64,000 nucleotides of DNA from Streptomyces griseoflavus (GCF_014649995.1 NZ_BMUC01000001.1:412313-476312); one strand, 5' to 3'. Shown: positions 27,366-37,206, numbered from the stretch's first letter. Notes: generated by a model from the letters alone, not told the origin. Numbers and translations: made by a program.

Positions 27366-30300
27366 ATGTTCTTCCGTGGCCGCTCACTGAGCCGCCGCAT
27401 GCCCAGACCGACGGTCGTCGCGACAGTGCTCGGGCTCTCGCTCGCGCTGTCCGCGTCCTCGGTCGAGGCAGTGGTGCTCGACGACGGGAACCGGGGCCGC
27501 ACCAGCCGCCCCGGGGTTCAGGACGACGGGGATCCCGCCAAGGGAACCTCGGCCAAGACGAAGCCCCGCCCCTCCGACCCGGCCCGCGCGGCCGCGGTCA
27601 AGGGCCTCGACAAGGCGGCGTGGCCCCGCGAGGGCGGCGCCGAGCTGACCGTCGGCGCGGCCGGCCCCACCGAGATCGGCGGGCTGCCGGTCACGGTCGG
27701 CGAGGCGAGCGCCCCGGCCGGGGCCGCCAAGGGGAAGGCGAAGGCCGCCGCCGGTGCGAAGACGGCACGGACCGCCGAGAGCGTCCGCGTCGACGTCCTC
27801 GATCCCGCGCGCGCCGCGCGGCTCGGCGCGGGCGTCCTGCTGGGCGTCGCACGCGCCGACGGCGACGGCGAGGCGCCCGCGAAGGTCCGCCTGACCGTGG
27901 ACTACTCGGACTTCGCCGAGGGCTTCGGCGGCTCCTACGCCTCCCGCCTCCGGCTGGTCCGGCTCCCCGCCTGCGCCACCGTCGCCGCACCGGGCAGCAA
28001 GGAATGCCCCGAGCAGCCCACCGTGCTGCCCACGGTCAACGACGTGAAGGCCGGCACGGTCTCCGCCGACGTCACCGCCGCCCCCGCCCCGGCGGAGGGC
28101 GCCTCCACCATGGCCGCCGACGCGGCCTCCCTGGTCGCCGTCGCGGCGGGACCGTCGGGCGCGCAGGGCACGTACAAGGCGACGGCGCTGGCGCCGTCGG
28201 CCGAATGGACCGTCTCCGCCTCCTCCGGCGGCTTCAGCTGGAACTATCCGCTGCGCACGGTCCCGACCCCCGGTGGCCTCACCCCCACCGTGGGCCTCGG
28301 CTACTCCTCCCAGTCGGCGGACGGGCGCACGGCGGCCACCAACAACCAGGGCTCCTGGATCGGTGAGGGCTTCTCCTACGACCCGGGCTACATCGAGCGC
28401 CGCTACAAGCCCTGCTCCGACGACGGCCACAGCGGCTCCGGAGAGCAGTGCTGGGCGTACGACAACGCCACCATCATGCTCAACGGCATGTCCGGCGAGC
28501 TGGTCAAGGACGACACCACCGGCGAGTGGCACATGTCGTCCGACGACGGCACCAAGGTCGAGCGGCTGACCGGCGCGACCAACGGTGACAACGACGGCGA
28601 GCACTGGCGCATCACCACGCCCGAGGGCACCGAGTACTACTTCGGGAAGAACCGCCTTCCGGGCTGGGCCACGGGCAACGAGGAGACCGCCTCCGTCTGG
28701 ACGGCCCCCGTCTTCGGCGACGACTCCGGCGAACCCTGCTACAACGCCACCTTCTCCTCCGCCCACTGCACGCAGGCCTGGCGCTGGAGCCTGGACTACG
28801 TCAAGGACACCCACGGCAACGTGATGTCCTACTTCTACGAGCGCGAGACCAACCACTACGCGCTCAACGGCAAGACGGACGTCAACGGCACCGCCTACCA
28901 CCGCGGCGGCTGGCTCAAGCGCGTCGACTACGGCCAGCAGGACGGCAAGGTCTACGCGGCGAAGGCCCCGGCCCGGATCGTGTTCGACACGGCCGAACGC
29001 TGCCTGCCCACCGACGCCTTCGACTGCGCGGAGAGCAAGCGCACCAAGGCCAACGCCGCCCGCTGGCCGGACGTACCGGTCGACCAGGAGTGCAAGGCGA
29101 GCACGAAGTGCACCTCGCCGGTGCAGACGTTCTTCACCACCAAGCGCCTGACGTCGATCGTCACGCAGATGCGCAAGGACTCCACGGGCTACCAGGACGT
29201 GGACGCCTGGACCTTCGAGCACCTGTTCACCGACAACGGTGACGACTCCAAGACCCTCTGGCTGTCGAAGATCGACCACGAGGGCCGGGCCGGCACCGCC
29301 GTGAAGCTGCCCTCCGTCGACCTCTTCGGAGAGCAGCTCCCCAACCGCGTCGACGCGATCGGCGACAACATCGCGCCCTTCCACCGCTACCGGCTCTCCG
29401 CCGTGATCAGCGAGACGGGCGCCCAGCTCGACGTCAACTACGCGCCCGCCGACTGCACCAAGGCGACCCTGCCCAAGCCCGGCGAGTCGACCAGGCGCTG
29501 CTACCCGGTGAAGTGGGCTCCGCCCGGCTCCATCGAGCCGATCACCGACTGGTTCCACAAGTACGTCGTCGCCGCGGTCATCGAGACCGACCGCACCGGC
29601 GGCAGCGACGGCATGGTCACGCGCTACGCCTACCAGGGCGACGCCGCCTGGCGCAAGGCGAAGCCGGACGGCATCACCGACGAGAAATACCTCACCTGGG
29701 GCGGCTGGCAGGGCTACGGCAAGGTCAAGGTCACCAGCGGTACCTCCGACCAGCAGACCACGCGGGTCGACCACACGTTCCTCCAGGGCATGGACGGCGA
29801 CAAGGACCCGGCCGGCGGAACCCGGTCGGTGAAGGTCAAGGACTCCACCGGAGCGGAGCACACCGACTCCGAGGAGTTCACCGGCCACGAGCTGGAGGCG
29901 GCCACCTACGACGGCGGCAAGCTGATCTCCAAGACGATCAGCACCCCCTGGAAGCACTACACCGCCACCCAGACCAAGAGCTGGGGCACCACCCGCGCGT
30001 CGATCGTGCGCACCCAGACCGGCCGGGGCTTCAACCTGCTGTCCGACGGGACCTGGCGCGAGACGAAGTCCACGACCACCTACGAGACCGGCAACCGCAC
30101 CGGCCGGGTGACGCAGGTCGACGACCAGGGCGACGTCTCCACCGCCAAGGACGACACCTGCACCCGCACCACCTACGCGGACAACGCGGCGAAGAACATC
30201 CTGTCGCTGCCCGCACGCAGCGAGCAGGTGTCGGTGAAGTGCTCCACCACCCCCGACCGCAGGACGCAGGTCCTCGCCGACGAGCGCACCTCCTACGACA

Positions 30301-33300
30301 ACGGAGCCTTCGGCGCGGCGCCGGTCAAGGGTGACGCGACCAGGACCGAGCGGATGACGTCGCACAACGGCACCACCGCGACGTACCAGGTCACCGGCAC
30401 CACGACCTACGACGCCTTCGGCCGTCCGCTGTCCCAGAAGGACGCCGGACAGAACGAGACGAAGACCAAGTACACCGAGACCAACGGCCTGCTGACGAAG
30501 ACGATCGTCACCAACGCCCTCGGCCACAACACCACCACCGACTACGCCCCCGCCTGGGGCATGTCGGAGGGGCAGACCGACCCCAACGGCAAGCGCACCG
30601 ACCTCGCGTACGACGCGCTGGGCCGTCTGACCTCCGTGTGGCTGGCGGACCGCGAGAAGAAGCAGACGCCGAGCATCAAGTACTCGTACAGCGTCCGCAA
30701 GGACAAGGTCACCTCGATCAAGACCGAGAAGATCGAGAACGACGGGTCCTACGGCGCCGAGTACCAGCTCTACGACGCCCTGCTCCGGCCCCGCCAGATC
30801 CAGACCGAGGGCCCGGACGGGACCCGCATGGTCGCCGACACGTTCTACGACGGCACCGGCAACATCAAGAAGACCAACGCGACGTACAACGCGGCGGGCG
30901 CGGCCTCCAGTGAGCTGCTCTCGGTCCGCGACAGCGAGGTCGGCGCGCAGACCTACACGCACTACGACGGGCTGGGCCGGACCACCGCCGCGATCTCCGC
31001 GGTCAGCGGTGCCGAACAGTGGCGCACCACCACCACGTACGACGGTGAGCTGACCCACGTCGATCCGCCCGTCGGCGCGTTGCCCGTCACGACGGTCACC
31101 GACGGCCAGGGCAACACCACGGAGATCCGTCACCACCGGGGCTCCTCACCCGGCGTGGGCGTGCCGTACGACTCGACGAAGTACACGTACACCACGGCCG
31201 GTCTGCTGGAGACGGTCACCGACGCCCAGGGCAACGTGTGGCGGTACGAGTACGACCAGCTGGGCCGCAAGACCAAGTCGGTCGACCCCGACGCGGGCAC
31301 CTCGCGCACGGAGTACGACGGCCTCGACCGTCCGGTCGCGGCCTACGACGGCAGGGGCAAGAAGACCTCCACCGTCTACGACGCGCTCGGCCGCGTGGTG
31401 ACGACCTGGCAGGGCGATCCGAACACCGGGACCAAGCTGAGCGAGAACCGGTACGACAAGGCGGGCTGGCTGGGCCTGCCCTACGGCACCCTCAGCTACG
31501 TCTCGCCGACGGAGTACTTCGCCACGGCCGTCCAGTCGTTGGACGACTTCTACCGCCCGCTGAAGACGGCCCACCAGGTGCCGGCCTCCCAGGGCGACCT
31601 CGCCGGGACCTACGTTTTCACCAGCACCTACAACCGTGACGGAACGGTCCAGAGCACGGGCCTGCCCGCCATCGGCGACCTGCCGGAGGAGGTGCTGACC
31701 TACACCTACGACGCCCTTCAGCGTCCGAAGTCGATGACGGGCACCACCTCGTACGTCACCGACACCGTCTACTCCGGCAAGAGCCTGGTGCAGCAGCTGG
31801 AGCTGTCCACCGGCAGCGGCAAGAAGGTCTGGCAGACCTTCAACTACGAGAAGGGAACCGACCGGCTCACCCGCGCGGTGGTCGACGTCTACGGCGCGAC
31901 CGCCCCGGCGAAGGACTCGCGCTACTCCTACGACCAGGCCGGCAACGTCCTGTCGATCGCGGACACCGCCAACACCGCTTCGCCGGACATGCAGTGCTTC
32001 GCCTACGACACCCGGCAGCGGCTGAAGGAGGCCTGGACCCCGAAGGCCACCGAGGCGACCGCGGCCGGCATGGGCACGCGCGGCTCCACCACCCCGGTGG
32101 ACGGCAGCGGCCCGGCGGCCTGTGACGCCGCACCCGGCACCAGCGCGTTGGGCGGTCCGGCCCCGTACTGGAAGTCCTACGAGACCGACGCCATCGGCAA
32201 CCGCCTCTCGGAGACGCAGCACGACACCGGGCTCGACGCCTCGAAGAACATCACCCGCAGCTACGAGTACGGCGGCGCGGGCGCCCAGGGCGACGGCCCG
32301 CACCAGGTGACGAAGGTGGTGGAGAAGACCCCGACCGGGGACCGGCAGTCGACGTACGAGTACGACGACGCGGGCAACACCACCAAGCGCACCCTCGGCG
32401 GCGACGCCCAGACCCTGGCCTGGACGGACACCGGGAAGGTGCGGGAGGTCACCGAGGCGAACGGCTCGAAGACCAGCTACCTGTACGACGGCTCCGGCAG
32501 CCGGATCCTGCGCAAGGACTCCTCGGGGACGACCGTCTACCTCCCCGGCACCGAGCTGAAGCTGTCGGCCGACGGAACCAAGACGTCGGCCACCCGCCAC
32601 TACTCGTACGCCGGCCAGTCGGTCGCCGTCCGCACCGACGGCAAGCTGTCCTTCGTCGCCTCGGACCACCACGGCACGGGCGATGTGGCCGTCGACGCGA
32701 TCACCGGCGCGATCTCCCAGCGCCGCTTCGACCCCTACGGCGTCCAGCGCGGCGAGAAGACCGGCTCCTGGCCGGGGGAGAAGGGCTTCGTCGGCGGCAC
32801 GATCGACGCACAGACAGGGCTCACGCACCTCGGAGCCCGCGAGTACGACCCACACCTCGGCAAGTTCATCTCGGTCGACCCGATCATCGACTACACGCGG
32901 CCGCAGCAGATCAACGGCTACGCCTACGCCGACAACTCCCCCGTCACCCTCTCTGACCCCGACGGCCTGGAGCCCTGCGCCACCAAGCGCTCCCCCAACG
33001 GCGTCTGCGGCGGCAGCACGTACCACGATCGCGGAAAGGTCGCCGAGGCCCAGGCGGAGGCCGACGGAGCAGCCCAGAACGTGGCAGCGGCGAAGACGCA
33101 GCAGGCGCAGGCCAAGCAGCGCATCAAGACGGCGGGCAAGGCCCTCGTCAAGATCGTCCGCGACATCCTCGGCGTCGACGCGGCCCTGGACTGCATTTCC
33201 ACGGGCGACGTCGGTGCCTGCGGCGAGACCCTGCTCAACATCGCCGGCAGCTTCGCGGGCGGCCTGGCGGGCAAGATCCTCGCCAAGTACGGAACGCCGT

Positions 33301-34340
33301 GGAACTGGGCCAAGGCCGCCAAGCTCGCCAAGCGTGTGACCGGGCTCGTCGGGGACCTGATCGGCGGAACGAAGGCCCTCTACAAGGCGAACAAGGCCCT
33401 CGGCAAGGCTCAGGCCGCGCTGTCCAAGGCCAAGGACAAACTGGCGGACGCCAGGAAGAAGGCGGCAGCCGCACTCAAGAGGAAAAAGCCCGAGTGCCAC
33501 AGCTTCCTGCCCGGCACCAAGGTCCTGCTGGCCAACGGCAAGACCAAGCCGATCGAAGAGGTGAAGCTGGGCGACAAGGTCGTCACCACCGACACCAAGA
33601 CCGGTGAGAAGACGGTCCGCGAGGTCGCGGGCACCATCGTCACCGAGGACGACAAGCACTTCTCCGACCTCACGGTGAAGACCGCCTCGGGCAAGTCCGA
33701 GGCCTTGGTCGCCACGACCACCCACCCCTTCTGGGTGGAGTCGGAACGGGCCTGGATCAAGGCCGGCGACCTCGAGCCCGGCATGACACTGCACACGCCG
33801 TCGGGTGAATCGGTCGAGGTCGAGGCCAATCGCCACTTCGAAAAGCGCCAGCGTACGCACGACCTGACGGTCGAGGGCATCCACGCCTACTATGTGCTGG
33901 CGGGGGCCACGCCGCTCCTGGTGCACAACTGCGATCTGAACACCGATGGGTATCTGTATCGAGGTGTCGCAAAGGGGCACCACAGTTACGACACCGCTGC
34001 CGAAGGCCGTGCGGTGCCGCGCGGAACCCACACCAACATCAAGGAACATGTGGGTGGGGACGCCACGGACAGCATCTTCACGTCGTGGTCGGACGACCCC
34101 GAGATCTCCGCTGACTTCGCCCAGAACCTCGGGGAGAAATGGGTGGGGGAAGGTGTGATGCTGCGCATCAAGGTGGCAACTGTCGATCCCGCCATCGGGC
34201 CGTCCAGGAATATCCAGGTCCATGACAGCCCGTGGGACATGTCGCAATTCGAAGACGAACATCTCATCGTGGGGGAGATCCAAGCCGACGAGATCAGCTT
34301 CGACCTGGGGGAGACGTGGGAACGCGTGAAGAGGCGATGA
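27366..34340 (+). CDS. RHS-repeat polymorphic toxin: RHS shell, Hint domain, ART-like tip
   Basis: The 2,324-residue exported protein has an N-terminal signal (RGRSLSRR, then VVATVLGLSLALSASS). An N-terminal region (~30-1000) includes PLRTVPTPGGLTPTVGLGYS. RHS/YD repeats run from about 1000 to 1850 (YDALGR, YDGLDRP, YEYDDAGN). The RHS core is GLTHLGAREYDPHLGKFIS...NGYAYADNSPV with DPDGL. A helical, Lys/Ala-rich linker follows, then a Hint autoprocessing domain at ~2042-2189 (CHSFLPGTKVLLANG, TTHPFWVE, HAYYVLAG, terminal VHNC). The last ~135 residues form the toxin tip, with R2199 in LYRGV, FTSWS at 2238-2242 and E2296-x-E2298 (EDEH). This is the R / STS / ExE order of arginine-type ADP-ribosyltransferases. 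The tip is visibly lower in GC. ATG 27366 follows AGGAAG. The immunity gene follows after one base. Confidence 0.9.
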   Translation: MFFRGRSLSRRMPRPTVVATVLGLSLALSASSVEAVVLDDGNRGRTSRPGVQDDGDPAKGTSAKTKPRPSDPARAAAVKGLDKAAWPREGGAELTVGAAGPTEIGGLPVTVGEASAPAGAAKGKAKAAAGAKTARTAESVRVDVLDPARAARLGAGVLLGVARADGDGEAPAKVRLTVDYSDFAEGFGGSYASRLRLVRLPACATVAAPGSKECPEQPTVLPTVNDVKAGTVSADVTAAPAPAEGASTMAADAASLVAVAAGPSGAQGTYKATALAPSAEWTVSASSGGFSWNYPLRTVPTPGGLTPTVGLGYSSQSADGRTAATNNQGSWIGEGFSYDPGYIERRYKPCSDDGHSGSGEQCWAYDNATIMLNGMSGELVKDDTTGEWHMSSDDGTKVERLTGATNGDNDGEHWRITTPEGTEYYFGKNRLPGWATGNEETASVWTAPVFGDDSGEPCYNATFSSAHCTQAWRWSLDYVKDTHGNVMSYFYERETNHYALNGKTDVNGTAYHRGGWLKRVDYGQQDGKVYAAKAPARIVFDTAERCLPTDAFDCAESKRTKANAARWPDVPVDQECKASTKCTSPVQTFFTTKRLTSIVTQMRKDSTGYQDVDAWTFEHLFTDNGDDSKTLWLSKIDHEGRAGTAVKLPSVDLFGEQLPNRVDAIGDNIAPFHRYRLSAVISETGAQLDVNYAPADCTKATLPKPGESTRRCYPVKWAPPGSIEPITDWFHKYVVAAVIETDRTGGSDGMVTRYAYQGDAAWRKAKPDGITDEKYLTWGGWQGYGKVKVTSGTSDQQTTRVDHTFLQGMDGDKDPAGGTRSVKVKDSTGAEHTDSEEFTGHELEAATYDGGKLISKTISTPWKHYTATQTKSWGTTRASIVRTQTGRGFNLLSDGTWRETKSTTTYETGNRTGRVTQVDDQGDVSTAKDDTCTRTTYADNAAKNILSLPARSEQVSVKCSTTPDRRTQVLADERTSYDNGAFGAAPVKGDATRTERMTSHNGTTATYQVTGTTTYDAFGRPLSQKDAGQNETKTKYTETNGLLTKTIVTNALGHNTTTDYAPAWGMSEGQTDPNGKRTDLAYDALGRLTSVWLADREKKQTPSIKYSYSVRKDKVTSIKTEKIENDGSYGAEYQLYDALLRPRQIQTEGPDGTRMVADTFYDGTGNIKKTNATYNAAGAASSELLSVRDSEVGAQTYTHYDGLGRTTAAISAVSGAEQWRTTTTYDGELTHVDPPVGALPVTTVTDGQGNTTEIRHHRGSSPGVGVPYDSTKYTYTTAGLLETVTDAQGNVWRYEYDQLGRKTKSVDPDAGTSRTEYDGLDRPVAAYDGRGKKTSTVYDALGRVVTTWQGDPNTGTKLSENRYDKAGWLGLPYGTLSYVSPTEYFATAVQSLDDFYRPLKTAHQVPASQGDLAGTYVFTSTYNRDGTVQSTGLPAIGDLPEEVLTYTYDALQRPKSMTGTTSYVTDTVYSGKSLVQQLELSTGSGKKVWQTFNYEKGTDRLTRAVVDVYGATAPAKDSRYSYDQAGNVLSIADTANTASPDMQCFAYDTRQRLKEAWTPKATEATAAGMGTRGSTTPVDGSGPAACDAAPGTSALGGPAPYWKSYETDAIGNRLSETQHDTGLDASKNITRSYEYGGAGAQGDGPHQVTKVVEKTPTGDRQSTYEYDDAGNTTKRTLGGDAQTLAWTDTGKVREVTEANGSKTSYLYDGSGSRILRKDSSGTTVYLPGTELKLSADGTKTSATRHYSYAGQSVAVRTDGKLSFVASDHHGTGDVAVDAITGAISQRRFDPYGVQRGEKTGSWPGEKGFVGGTIDAQTGLTHLGAREYDPHLGKFISVDPIIDYTRPQQINGYAYADNSPVTLSDPDGLEPCATKRSPNGVCGGSTYHDRGKVAEAQAEADGAAQNVAAAKTQQAQAKQRIKTAGKALVKIVRDILGVDAALDCISTGDVGACGETLLNIAGSFAGGLAGKILAKYGTPWNWAKAAKLAKRVTGLVGDLIGGTKALYKANKALGKAQAALSKAKDKLADARKKAAAALKRKKPECHSFLPGTKVLLANGKTKPIEEVKLGDKVVTTDTKTGEKTVREVAGTIVTEDDKHFSDLTVKTASGKSEALVATTTHPFWVESERAWIKAGDLEPGMTLHTPSGESVEVEANRHFEKRQRTHDLTVEGIHAYYVLAGATPLLVHNCDLNTDGYLYRGVAKGHHSYDTAAEGRAVPRGTHTNIKEHVGGDATDSIFTSWSDDPEISADFAQNLGEKWVGEGVMLRIKVATVDPAIGPSRNIQVHDSPWDMSQFEDEHLIVGEIQADEISFDLGETWERVKRR

Positions 34341-34341
34341 G

Positions 34342-34725
34342 ATGAGCGAAGTGCGCGCAAGTGACCTGCTTGCCGTGTTCGAACTGGACTCCGAAGCCGG
34401 CGTCCAGGCCAAGAACGCACTGCGGGCAGGAGCGGACGCAGAGGTGTGGTCCCGCCACGTTCCGGCATCGACGCTGCGCGGGATCCTCCAGCGGAGGCTG
34501 AGAACCCTGCAGCGGCGTGGCAAACCCGTTGTGGGGGCCGAGGAATGCCTCGCGAGTCTTGCCGAACGGGGCGAGCAGGGCCTGCGAGTGGCCTACGTGG
34601 ACGACCGACAGCGCGCGGGACGCTACTTCCGGCTCTATCTCGATCCGCACCCGCTCAAAGTGATCGGGTGTATCGGGGTCGACATCGTCTCGCCCGAGGA
34701 CGACCCCGTCGGCGAGTCCATTTAG
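34342..34725 (+). CDS. Probable immunity protein for the RHS toxin
   Basis: The 127-residue protein has no signal peptide or membrane segment and is therefore cytosolic. It starts one base after the toxin stop. I do not recognise a family. The visible features are a helical, Arg-rich first half (LRGILQRRLRTLQRRG) and a beta-rich second half (LRVAYVDDRQRAGRYFRLYLDP, VIGCIGVDIVSPEDD). Position, size and the same relaxed GC as the toxin tip support an immunity function, neutralising the ADP-ribosyltransferase-like tip in the producer and in kin. This is inferred from gene order. A terminator follows 31 bases downstream. Confidence 0.75.
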   Translation: MSEVRASDLLAVFELDSEAGVQAKNALRAGADAEVWSRHVPASTLRGILQRRLRTLQRRGKPVVGAEECLASLAERGEQGLRVAYVDDRQRAGRYFRLYLDPHPLKVIGCIGVDIVSPEDDPVGESI

Positions 34726-34756
34726 GGCCGCGGGCAGGTGAAGCCCCACAGTGCCC

Positions 34757-34792
34757 GGCGGCCCCACCGGATCTGTTCCCGGTGGGGCCGCC
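34757..34792 (+). terminator. Terminator of the RHS/immunity operon
   Basis: Perfect 14-bp arms (34757-34770 and 34779-34792) with an 8-base loop, without a T tract. It separates the toxin block from the rplU promoter. Confidence 0.8.
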
Positions 34793-34827
34793 GCGGTGCT
34801 CGGGATCGGTTGCCGCGCGAGCCCGGT

Positions 34828-34856
34828 TTGACCCCTCAAGCCGGGCCCCGTAACCT
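34828..34856 (+). promoter_or_regulatory. Housekeeping (HrdB-type) promoter of rplU-rpmA
   Basis: TTGACC (34828-34833), a 17-base spacer and TAACCT (34851-34856) form a near-consensus sigma-70/HrdB promoter. Initiation near 34863 would give a leader of about 140 bases before rplU. Confidence 0.7.
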
Positions 34857-35002
34857 TGACCGTCGGCGTGTCCACAGGGGCCGCCACATCCCCGTAAACC
34901 TCTTCCTTCCGGGTGCCTCGGTGGCCGGGAGAGGTCGTCCGTGTTCATTGCCGGGTGGCTGGCCTGCGGGGGTGCCGTTCTTCGAGTGAGAGTGAGATCC
35001 GC

Positions 35003-35323
35003 GTGTACGCCATCGTGCGCAGCGGTGGTCGCCAGCACAAGGTTGCTGTCGGCGACATCGTTGAGGTTGACAAGATTTCCACCGCCAAGGTGGGCGACAC
35101 GGTCGAGCTCTCGACCCTGCTCGTCGTCGACGGCGACGCCGTGACCAGCGACCCGTGGGTCCTGGCCGGCATCAAGGTCCAGGCCGAGGTCGTGGACCAC
35201 CACAAGGGCCAGAAGATCGACATTCTGCGCTACAAGAACAAGACCGGCTACCGCCGTCGTCAGGGCCACCGCCAGCAGTACACGGCGATCAAGGTCACTG
35301 AGATCCCCGCGGCTGCGAAGTAA
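35003..35323 (+). CDS. rplU: 50S ribosomal protein L21
   Basis: The 106-residue protein is complete: [24 protein letters not shown] at the start, with KRRRQGHRQ-type basic residues ([12 protein letters not shown]) near the C-terminus for 23S rRNA binding. GTG 35003 is preceded by GAGTGAGAT. It forms an operon with rpmA, 14 bases downstream. Its usual upstream neighbour rne is displaced by about 27 kb here. Confidence 0.98.
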   Translation: MYAIVRSGGRQHKVAVGDIVEVDKISTAKVGDTVELSTLLVVDGDAVTSDPWVLAGIKVQAEVVDHHKGQKIDILRYKNKTGYRRRQGHRQQYTAIKVTEIPAAAK

Positions 35324-35337
35324 GGGACTGAGGAGAG

Positions 35338-35592
35338 ATGGCACACAAGAAGGGCGCATCGTCCACCCGTAACGGTCGTGACTCCAACGCTCAGCGCCTC
35401 GGCGTGAAGCGCTTCGGCGGTCAGGTCGTGAACGCGGGCGAGATCCTGGTCCGCCAGCGCGGCACCCACTTCCACCCGGGCGCCGGCGTCGGCCGCGGCG
35501 GCGACGACACGCTGTTCGCCCTGGCCGCCGGTGCGGTGCAGTTCGGCACCCACCGTGGCCGCAAGGTCGTGAACATCGTTCCGGTCGCCTGA
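35338..35592 (+). CDS. rpmA: 50S ribosomal protein L27
   Basis: The 84-residue L27 has the expected [15 protein letters not shown] start and [11 protein letters not shown] core. It lacks the Firmicutes-type cleavable N-terminal extension, since the functional AHKK follows the initiator Met directly. A GAGGAGAG ribosome site precedes ATG 35338. A hairpin follows. Confidence 0.98.
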   Translation: MAHKKGASSTRNGRDSNAQRLGVKRFGGQVVNAGEILVRQRGTHFHPGAGVGRGGDDTLFALAAGAVQFGTHRGRKVVNIVPVA

Positions 35593-35607
35593 TCGGAAGC
35601 TTTCGCG

Positions 35608-35647
35608 AGGCGGACCTCACTTCCCGGTCGGGAAGGCGGGTCCGCCT
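35608..35647 (+). terminator. Terminator after rpmA
   Basis: AGGCGGACC (35608-35616) pairs with GGTCCGCCT (35639-35647). A second stem CTTCCC/GGGAAG inside gives a long hairpin, followed by TTCGCG. obg starts 51 bases later, so read-through may feed obg. Confidence 0.7.
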
Positions 35648-35698
35648 TTCGCGTGTTAAGACAAAGAACCGCTCATACGTCTCTGGAGGCACCCCACC

Positions 35699-37144
35699 AT
35701 GACCACCTTCGTGGACCGCGTCGAGCTGCACGTCGCCGCGGGTAACGGAGGCCACGGCTGTGCCTCCGTCCACCGTGAGAAGTTCAAGCCGCTCGGTGGA
35801 CCCGACGGCGGGAACGGCGGACGCGGCGGCGACGTCATCCTCACCGTCGACCAGTCCGTGACGACCCTCCTCGACTACCACCACTCCCCGCACCGCAAGG
35901 CCACCAACGGCAAGCCCGGTGAGGGCGGCAACCGCAGCGGCAAGGACGGCCAGGACCTGGTCCTGCCCGTGCCGGACGGCACCGTCGTCCTCGACAAGGC
36001 GGGCAACGTGCTCGCCGACCTCGTCGGCCACGGCACCTCCTTCGTCGCCGCCCAGGGCGGACGCGGCGGGCTCGGCAACGCCGCCCTCGCCTCCGCGCGC
36101 CGCAAGGCGCCCGGGTTCGCGCTGCTCGGCGAGCCGGGGGACCTGAGGGACGTCGTCCTGGAGCTGAAGACCGTCGCGGACGTGGCCCTCGTCGGCTACC
36201 CCAGCGCCGGCAAGTCGTCGCTGATCTCCGTGCTCTCCGCAGCCAAGCCGAAGATCGCCGACTACCCCTTCACCACCCTCGTCCCGAACCTCGGCGTCGT
36301 CACCGCCGGGTCGACCGTCTACACCATCGCCGACGTGCCGGGGCTGATCCCGGGCGCCAGCCAGGGCAAGGGCCTGGGGCTGGAGTTCCTGCGCCACGTC
36401 GAGCGGTGCAGCGTGCTCGTGCACGTGCTGGACACCGCCACCCTGGAGTCCGACCGCGATCCCCTCTCCGACCTCGACATTATCGAGGAGGAGCTGCGGC
36501 AGTACGGCGGGCTCGACAACCGCCCCCGCATGGTCGTCCTGAACAAGATCGACGTGCCCGACGGCAAGGACCTCGCCGAGATGGTGCGGCCCGACCTGGA
36601 GGCGCGCGGCTACCGCGTCTTCGAGGTGTCGGCCGTCGCGCACATGGGGCTGAAGGAACTGTCGTACGCGCTCGCCGACCTCGTCGCCCAGGCGCGGGCC
36701 GCCAAGCCGAAGGAGGAGGCGACGCGCATCGTCATCCGGCCCAAGGCCGTGGACGACGCGGGCTTCACCGTCACCCGCGAGGAGATCGGCGGGGAGCCGC
36801 TCTTCCGCGTGCGCGGCGAGAAGCCCGAACGCTGGGTCCGCCAGACCGACTTCAACAACGACGAGGCCGTCGGCTACCTCGCCGACCGGCTCAACCGCCT
36901 CGGTGTCGAGGACCAGCTGATGAAGGCAGGCGCCCGGACCGGCGACGGCGTCGCCATCGGTCCCGAGGACAACGCGGTCGTCTTCGACTGGGAGCCGACC
37001 GCGACGGCCGGCGCGGAGATGCTCGGCCGCCGCGGTGAGGACCACCGCTTCGAGGCCCCGCGTCCGGCCGCCCAGCGCCGCCGCGACCGCCAGGCCGAAC
37101 GGGACGACGTCCAGCGGGAGTACGACGACTTCGAGCCGTTCTAG
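35699..37144 (+). CDS. obg: Obg/CgtA GTPase
   Basis: This 481-residue GTPase functions in 50S assembly and growth/development control; in Streptomyces, Obg influences sporulation. It has a glycine-rich Obg fold (about 1-160, [14 protein letters not shown] and [10 protein letters not shown]). The G domain has G1 [11 protein letters not shown]2 and G3 DVPGL (Asp-x-x-Gly) and G4 NKID. An OCT-type C-terminal domain ([22 protein letters not shown]) and a ~60-residue hydrophilic tail complete it. ATG 35699 follows TGGAGGCACC. A 14-bp hairpin lies after the gene. Confidence 0.98.
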   Translation: MTTFVDRVELHVAAGNGGHGCASVHREKFKPLGGPDGGNGGRGGDVILTVDQSVTTLLDYHHSPHRKATNGKPGEGGNRSGKDGQDLVLPVPDGTVVLDKAGNVLADLVGHGTSFVAAQGGRGGLGNAALASARRKAPGFALLGEPGDLRDVVLELKTVADVALVGYPSAGKSSLISVLSAAKPKIADYPFTTLVPNLGVVTAGSTVYTIADVPGLIPGASQGKGLGLEFLRHVERCSVLVHVLDTATLESDRDPLSDLDIIEEELRQYGGLDNRPRMVVLNKIDVPDGKDLAEMVRPDLEARGYRVFEVSAVAHMGLKELSYALADLVAQARAAKPKEEATRIVIRPKAVDDAGFTVTREEIGGEPLFRVRGEKPERWVRQTDFNNDEAVGYLADRLNRLGVEDQLMKAGARTGDGVAIGPEDNAVVFDWEPTATAGAEMLGRRGEDHRFEAPRPAAQRRRDRQAERDDVQREYDDFEPF

Positions 37145-37174
37145 CCGTTCCGGCCGTCCGGCGGCCCGACCGGG

Positions 37175-37206
37175 GGAGCCCGGCACCCACGAGGGTGCCG
37201 GGCTCC
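37175..37206 (+). terminator. Terminator after obg
   Basis: A perfect 14-bp stem (37175-37188 / 37193-37206) with loop ACGA, 31 bases past the obg stop. Confidence 0.85.

Noticed and set aside
33493-33942. Intein in the RHS gene
   Set aside because: The Hint-fold segment is not followed by a C-extein of a host protein. It sits at the standard pre-toxin position of RHS toxins, so it is an autoprocessing Hint domain.
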